Shown here: piece by piece, positions 62,516 to 64,000 of the stretch | How positions within the stretch are numbered: position 1 is the stretch's first letter | How the letters are laid out: each line of letters starts with the position of its first letter | DNA from: an uncultured Lachnospiraceae bacterium | GTDB taxonomy: Bacteria > Bacillota > Clostridia > Lachnospirales > Lachnospiraceae | Length of the DNA stretch: 64,000 bases | Assembly (NCBI GenBank): GCA_910585075.1 | Contig: CAJUED010000018.1 | Location: forward strand, 1 to 64,000 | Direction: 5' to 3' | Translations under genes and position numbers: made by a program | The notes under the pieces: model-generated | Database searches by the model: none | The model's input: only the letters and a program-made list of their open reading frames with translations | What the model was told of the DNA's origin: nothing

Positions 62516-63567
62516 GCTTTTTCATCAGGCTCAGATGCGGAAATTTCTCTTTCTTTCTCTAAATCCAAAGCCGGAGTTTCCCTGTTTTCTCCGTCAGCAG
62601 GAGTTTCCTCCTCCGCATCCGGCTGTTCCTTCCGCTCATCAGAAGATTCGTCTCCCTTCGCATCCTCTTTTTCCTGATTTACCCTCTCAGCTTCTTTCTT
62701 TGCAAGGTCCTGCTCAAAGCTTTTCACCATCTCAAGCTCCGCCACCCTTCCAATATCCAGAATACCTGCCACCGACAAATCATCCCCGCTGCCCATGGCG
62801 GAAAGTCTTGGAAGATAGTCTGCAAGCTCCGAAACCGCCTGGTCGAAATCTGTGGTTGACATGGAATAAAGCATTGTCCTGTAAAGCTCATAAAGCTGTT
62901 CGTTGTCTTTAAAACAGTCGTCAATACCGTCGGAGCCTATCAATACAGCCGCAGGAAGCTCTCTTGCGTAAAAATGCCTGAAATTCCCTATGGCGTCCGA
63001 ATCGCATATGGAGGTGACCAGATTCAAAAAGCACTTGGAATCCCATGGAATCGGCTGGGAAAACTCACCCTCAGGGCTCACCGTCACGCATTTCCCGTCG
63101 CCGATATGGATGCCGAACCAGTATTCCGGCGTCAGTGCAACCGCAAGGAGCGTGGTTCCGTAGGCTTTCTCCGTCTTTCTTCCCTCTGCATATCTTCTCC
63201 GGGCCCGCTCCGAGACCCCGGCCAGTTCCTCCTCCGTAAAAGGATTGGCAGCCACATGGGCATAGACAGCCTCGTTCCAGTCATTGATGATGCATGCTTC
63301 CAGCCGCCTTAGGTTTTCATCCGGAGCCTTAAAAAAGCTGTCCGCATCCGTCCCGTCGATAAATTCCCGTATGTTTTTCCGGGCGGCCTCACAGCAGAAA
63401 GACGCTCCGAAAGCGCTGCGCATGTAATCGTCTCCCCCGTGGCCGTCGCACACAATCCCAATGACGGCGTTTTCCTCCGAAAAAGAAGCGGATACATCCT
63501 GGCATTCCTTACTTTTCTTGATGTGACTGGCTCCCTGTACGGTCAAATGGAAAGATTTCATATTCAT
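62512..63567 (-). CDS. PP2C family serine/threonine phosphatase
   Basis: Metal-dependent phosphoprotein phosphatase, about 270 residues of catalytic domain plus an acidic tail of 80 (EEETPADGENRE). Metal and catalytic motifs are visible: CQDVSASF, VCDGHGGDDY, GTTLLAVAL, HIGDGKCV, GSDGIDDCF and the late GDDLSVAGI. PP2C proteins pair with Hanks kinases and FHA domains, and such trios regulate secretion systems including type VI and type VII (family knowledge). No kinase is in view; it may lie beyond the right edge. GGAGA precedes the ATG. Confidence 0.85.
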   Translation of the reverse strand: MNMKSFHLTVQGASHIKKSKECQDVSASFSEENAVIGIVCDGHGGDDYMRSAFGASFCCEAARKNIREFIDGTDADSFFKAPDENLRRLEACIINDWNEAVYAHVAANPFTEEELAGVSERARRRYAEGRKTEKAYGTTLLAVALTPEYWFGIHIGDGKCVTVSPEGEFSQPIPWDSKCFLNLVTSICDSDAIGNFRHFYARELPAAVLIGSDGIDDCFKDNEQLYELYRTMLYSMSTTDFDQAVSELADYLPRLSAMGSGDDLSVAGILDIGRVAELEMVKSFEQDLAKKEAERVNQEKEDAKGDESSDERKEQPDAEEETPADGENRETPALDLEKEREISASEPDEKA

Positions 63568-63584
63568 CTTGGCAGTCTCCTTTC

Positions 63585-64000
63585 TTAAAATATATCACCG
63601 ACATCCTTCATCTTATATTCCGCTCCCTCAAAGTTTTCTCCATACTCGCCATACTCGCCATACGCACCATCTTCTTCCTCTTCCATTCTCTTCTTTTCTT
63701 CCTGTATTTTCTCTATCAGCTGCTTCTGCTTGCTCTCTGGCTCCCCATCACTTCGACTCTCCTGATCGTTCTTTCCCGGGTCACCTCCATAACCCACGAC
63801 AGTACTTTGCGTGCCAATCTGAGAGGATGTAACAGTTAAGAACCTAATCCATCTCTTTAATTCTCCTGTCCTGTTTGCCGTAACCACAGACTCTGATTTC
63901 CCGGTAAATTCAGCCAGAACTCCCATATCTGCCTCCTCGCCAATGGCCAAGGCCATCTTGGTTGCCGCCTGAAACCATGTGTTTTTTTTCAATATTTCAA
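63585..64000 (-). CDS. C-terminal part of an unidentified cluster 2 protein (runs off the window)
   Basis: The frame is open to the right edge, so the start lies outside; a TTG at 63992 is only one possible start. The visible 138 codons contain a globular stretch (WFQAATKMALAIGEEA, then ANRTGELKRWIRFL) and a strongly acidic, low-complexity tail (KIQEEKKRMEEEEDG, then repeated YGE). It ends 17 bases before the PP2C gene and shares its transcript. No family recognised. Confidence 0.55.
   Translation of the reverse strand, partial: EILKKNTWFQAATKMALAIGEEADMGVLAEFTGKSESVVTANRTGELKRWIRFLTVTSSQIGTQSTVVGYGGDPGKNDQESRSDGEPESKQKQLIEKIQEEKKRMEEEEDGAYGEYGEYGENFEGAEYKMKDVGDIF

Noticed and set aside
61685..62677. 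A 330-codon plus-strand frame opposite the FtsK-like and PP2C genes
   Set aside because: Antisense shadow of two clear genes; no recognisable domain.

Overview
The window reads as a chromosomal segment of a gut-type Clostridia bacterium, most likely a Lachnospiraceae member. The evidence is the gene set: DUF3842, YesL/DUF624, CspB-like S8 peptidase, QueH, the lar genes, a Firmicutes-type EssC secretion system, AGGAGG ribosome sites, sigma-A promoters and moderate G+C. Almost everything lies on the minus strand. No transposase, integrase, rRNA gene or CRISPR array was seen; one tRNA-Gly(CCC) is present.

Layout. 1-6.9 kb: an S8 peptidase that looks C-terminally truncated, a zinc alcohol dehydrogenase divergent from a ROK repressor (with repeated TTTTATAAAA operator candidates), an HD-GYP response regulator and an AraC regulator. 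6.9-15.6 kb: type VII secretion cluster 1, running essC, an EsaB/YukD-like gene, five small WXG100-like genes and a DUF2974 lipase with a helical C-terminus that resembles a reverse-architecture T7 effector. 15.7-27.7 kb: an alpha-galactoside/sucrose utilisation region with a GH36 alpha-galactosidase split by a frame change, a GH13 amylosucrase-type enzyme, a HAD phosphatase, two ABC permeases, a sugar-binding lipoprotein, YesL plus a membrane partner, and a LacI regulator. 28-38 kb: an Fe-S aldo/keto reductase, an orphan flagellin-like gene, DUF3842, an acidic coiled-coil protein behind a sigma-D-like promoter, an Lhr-type helicase, a nitroreductase and the tRNA. 38-51 kb: housekeeping (ABC-class ATPase, argS, queH, purA, ilvE, a MazG-like protein) around a larB-larC-(SdpI-like)-larE-aldo/keto reductase set for the nickel-pincer cofactor; no larA is in view. 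51.4-64 kb: type VII-like cluster 2, with a PP2C phosphatase, a soluble FtsK/EssC-like ATPase, a WXG-like/papain-like fusion with a possible immunity gene, three short helical paralogs, a membrane protein, a TerY-C-type zinc protein, a BspA-type leucine-rich repeat protein and a secreted protein.

How it fits together. Cluster 1 is a recognisable T7SSb core with its own small substrates or targeting factors and a likely lipase effector. Cluster 2 has a second motor ATPase without membrane anchor or FHA domain, and its small helical proteins lack the WXG turn but share an N-terminal and a central motif with the N-terminus of the papain-like fusion, suggesting a separate substrate family. The sugar region forms one transport and hydrolysis pathway with a strong promoter and a LacI regulator nearby.

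The least explained signal is in the short intergenic spaces. Several minus-strand genes (purA, the second aldo/keto reductase, larE, a WXG-like gene) are preceded by structured leaders in which a hairpin loop can pair with the segment next to the ribosome site, a pseudoknot; one leader keeps the same architecture with a different sequence. A second dispersed hairpin family sits upstream of larB, the mazG-like gene and two or three cluster 2/cluster 1 genes. I do not recognise either as a named element.
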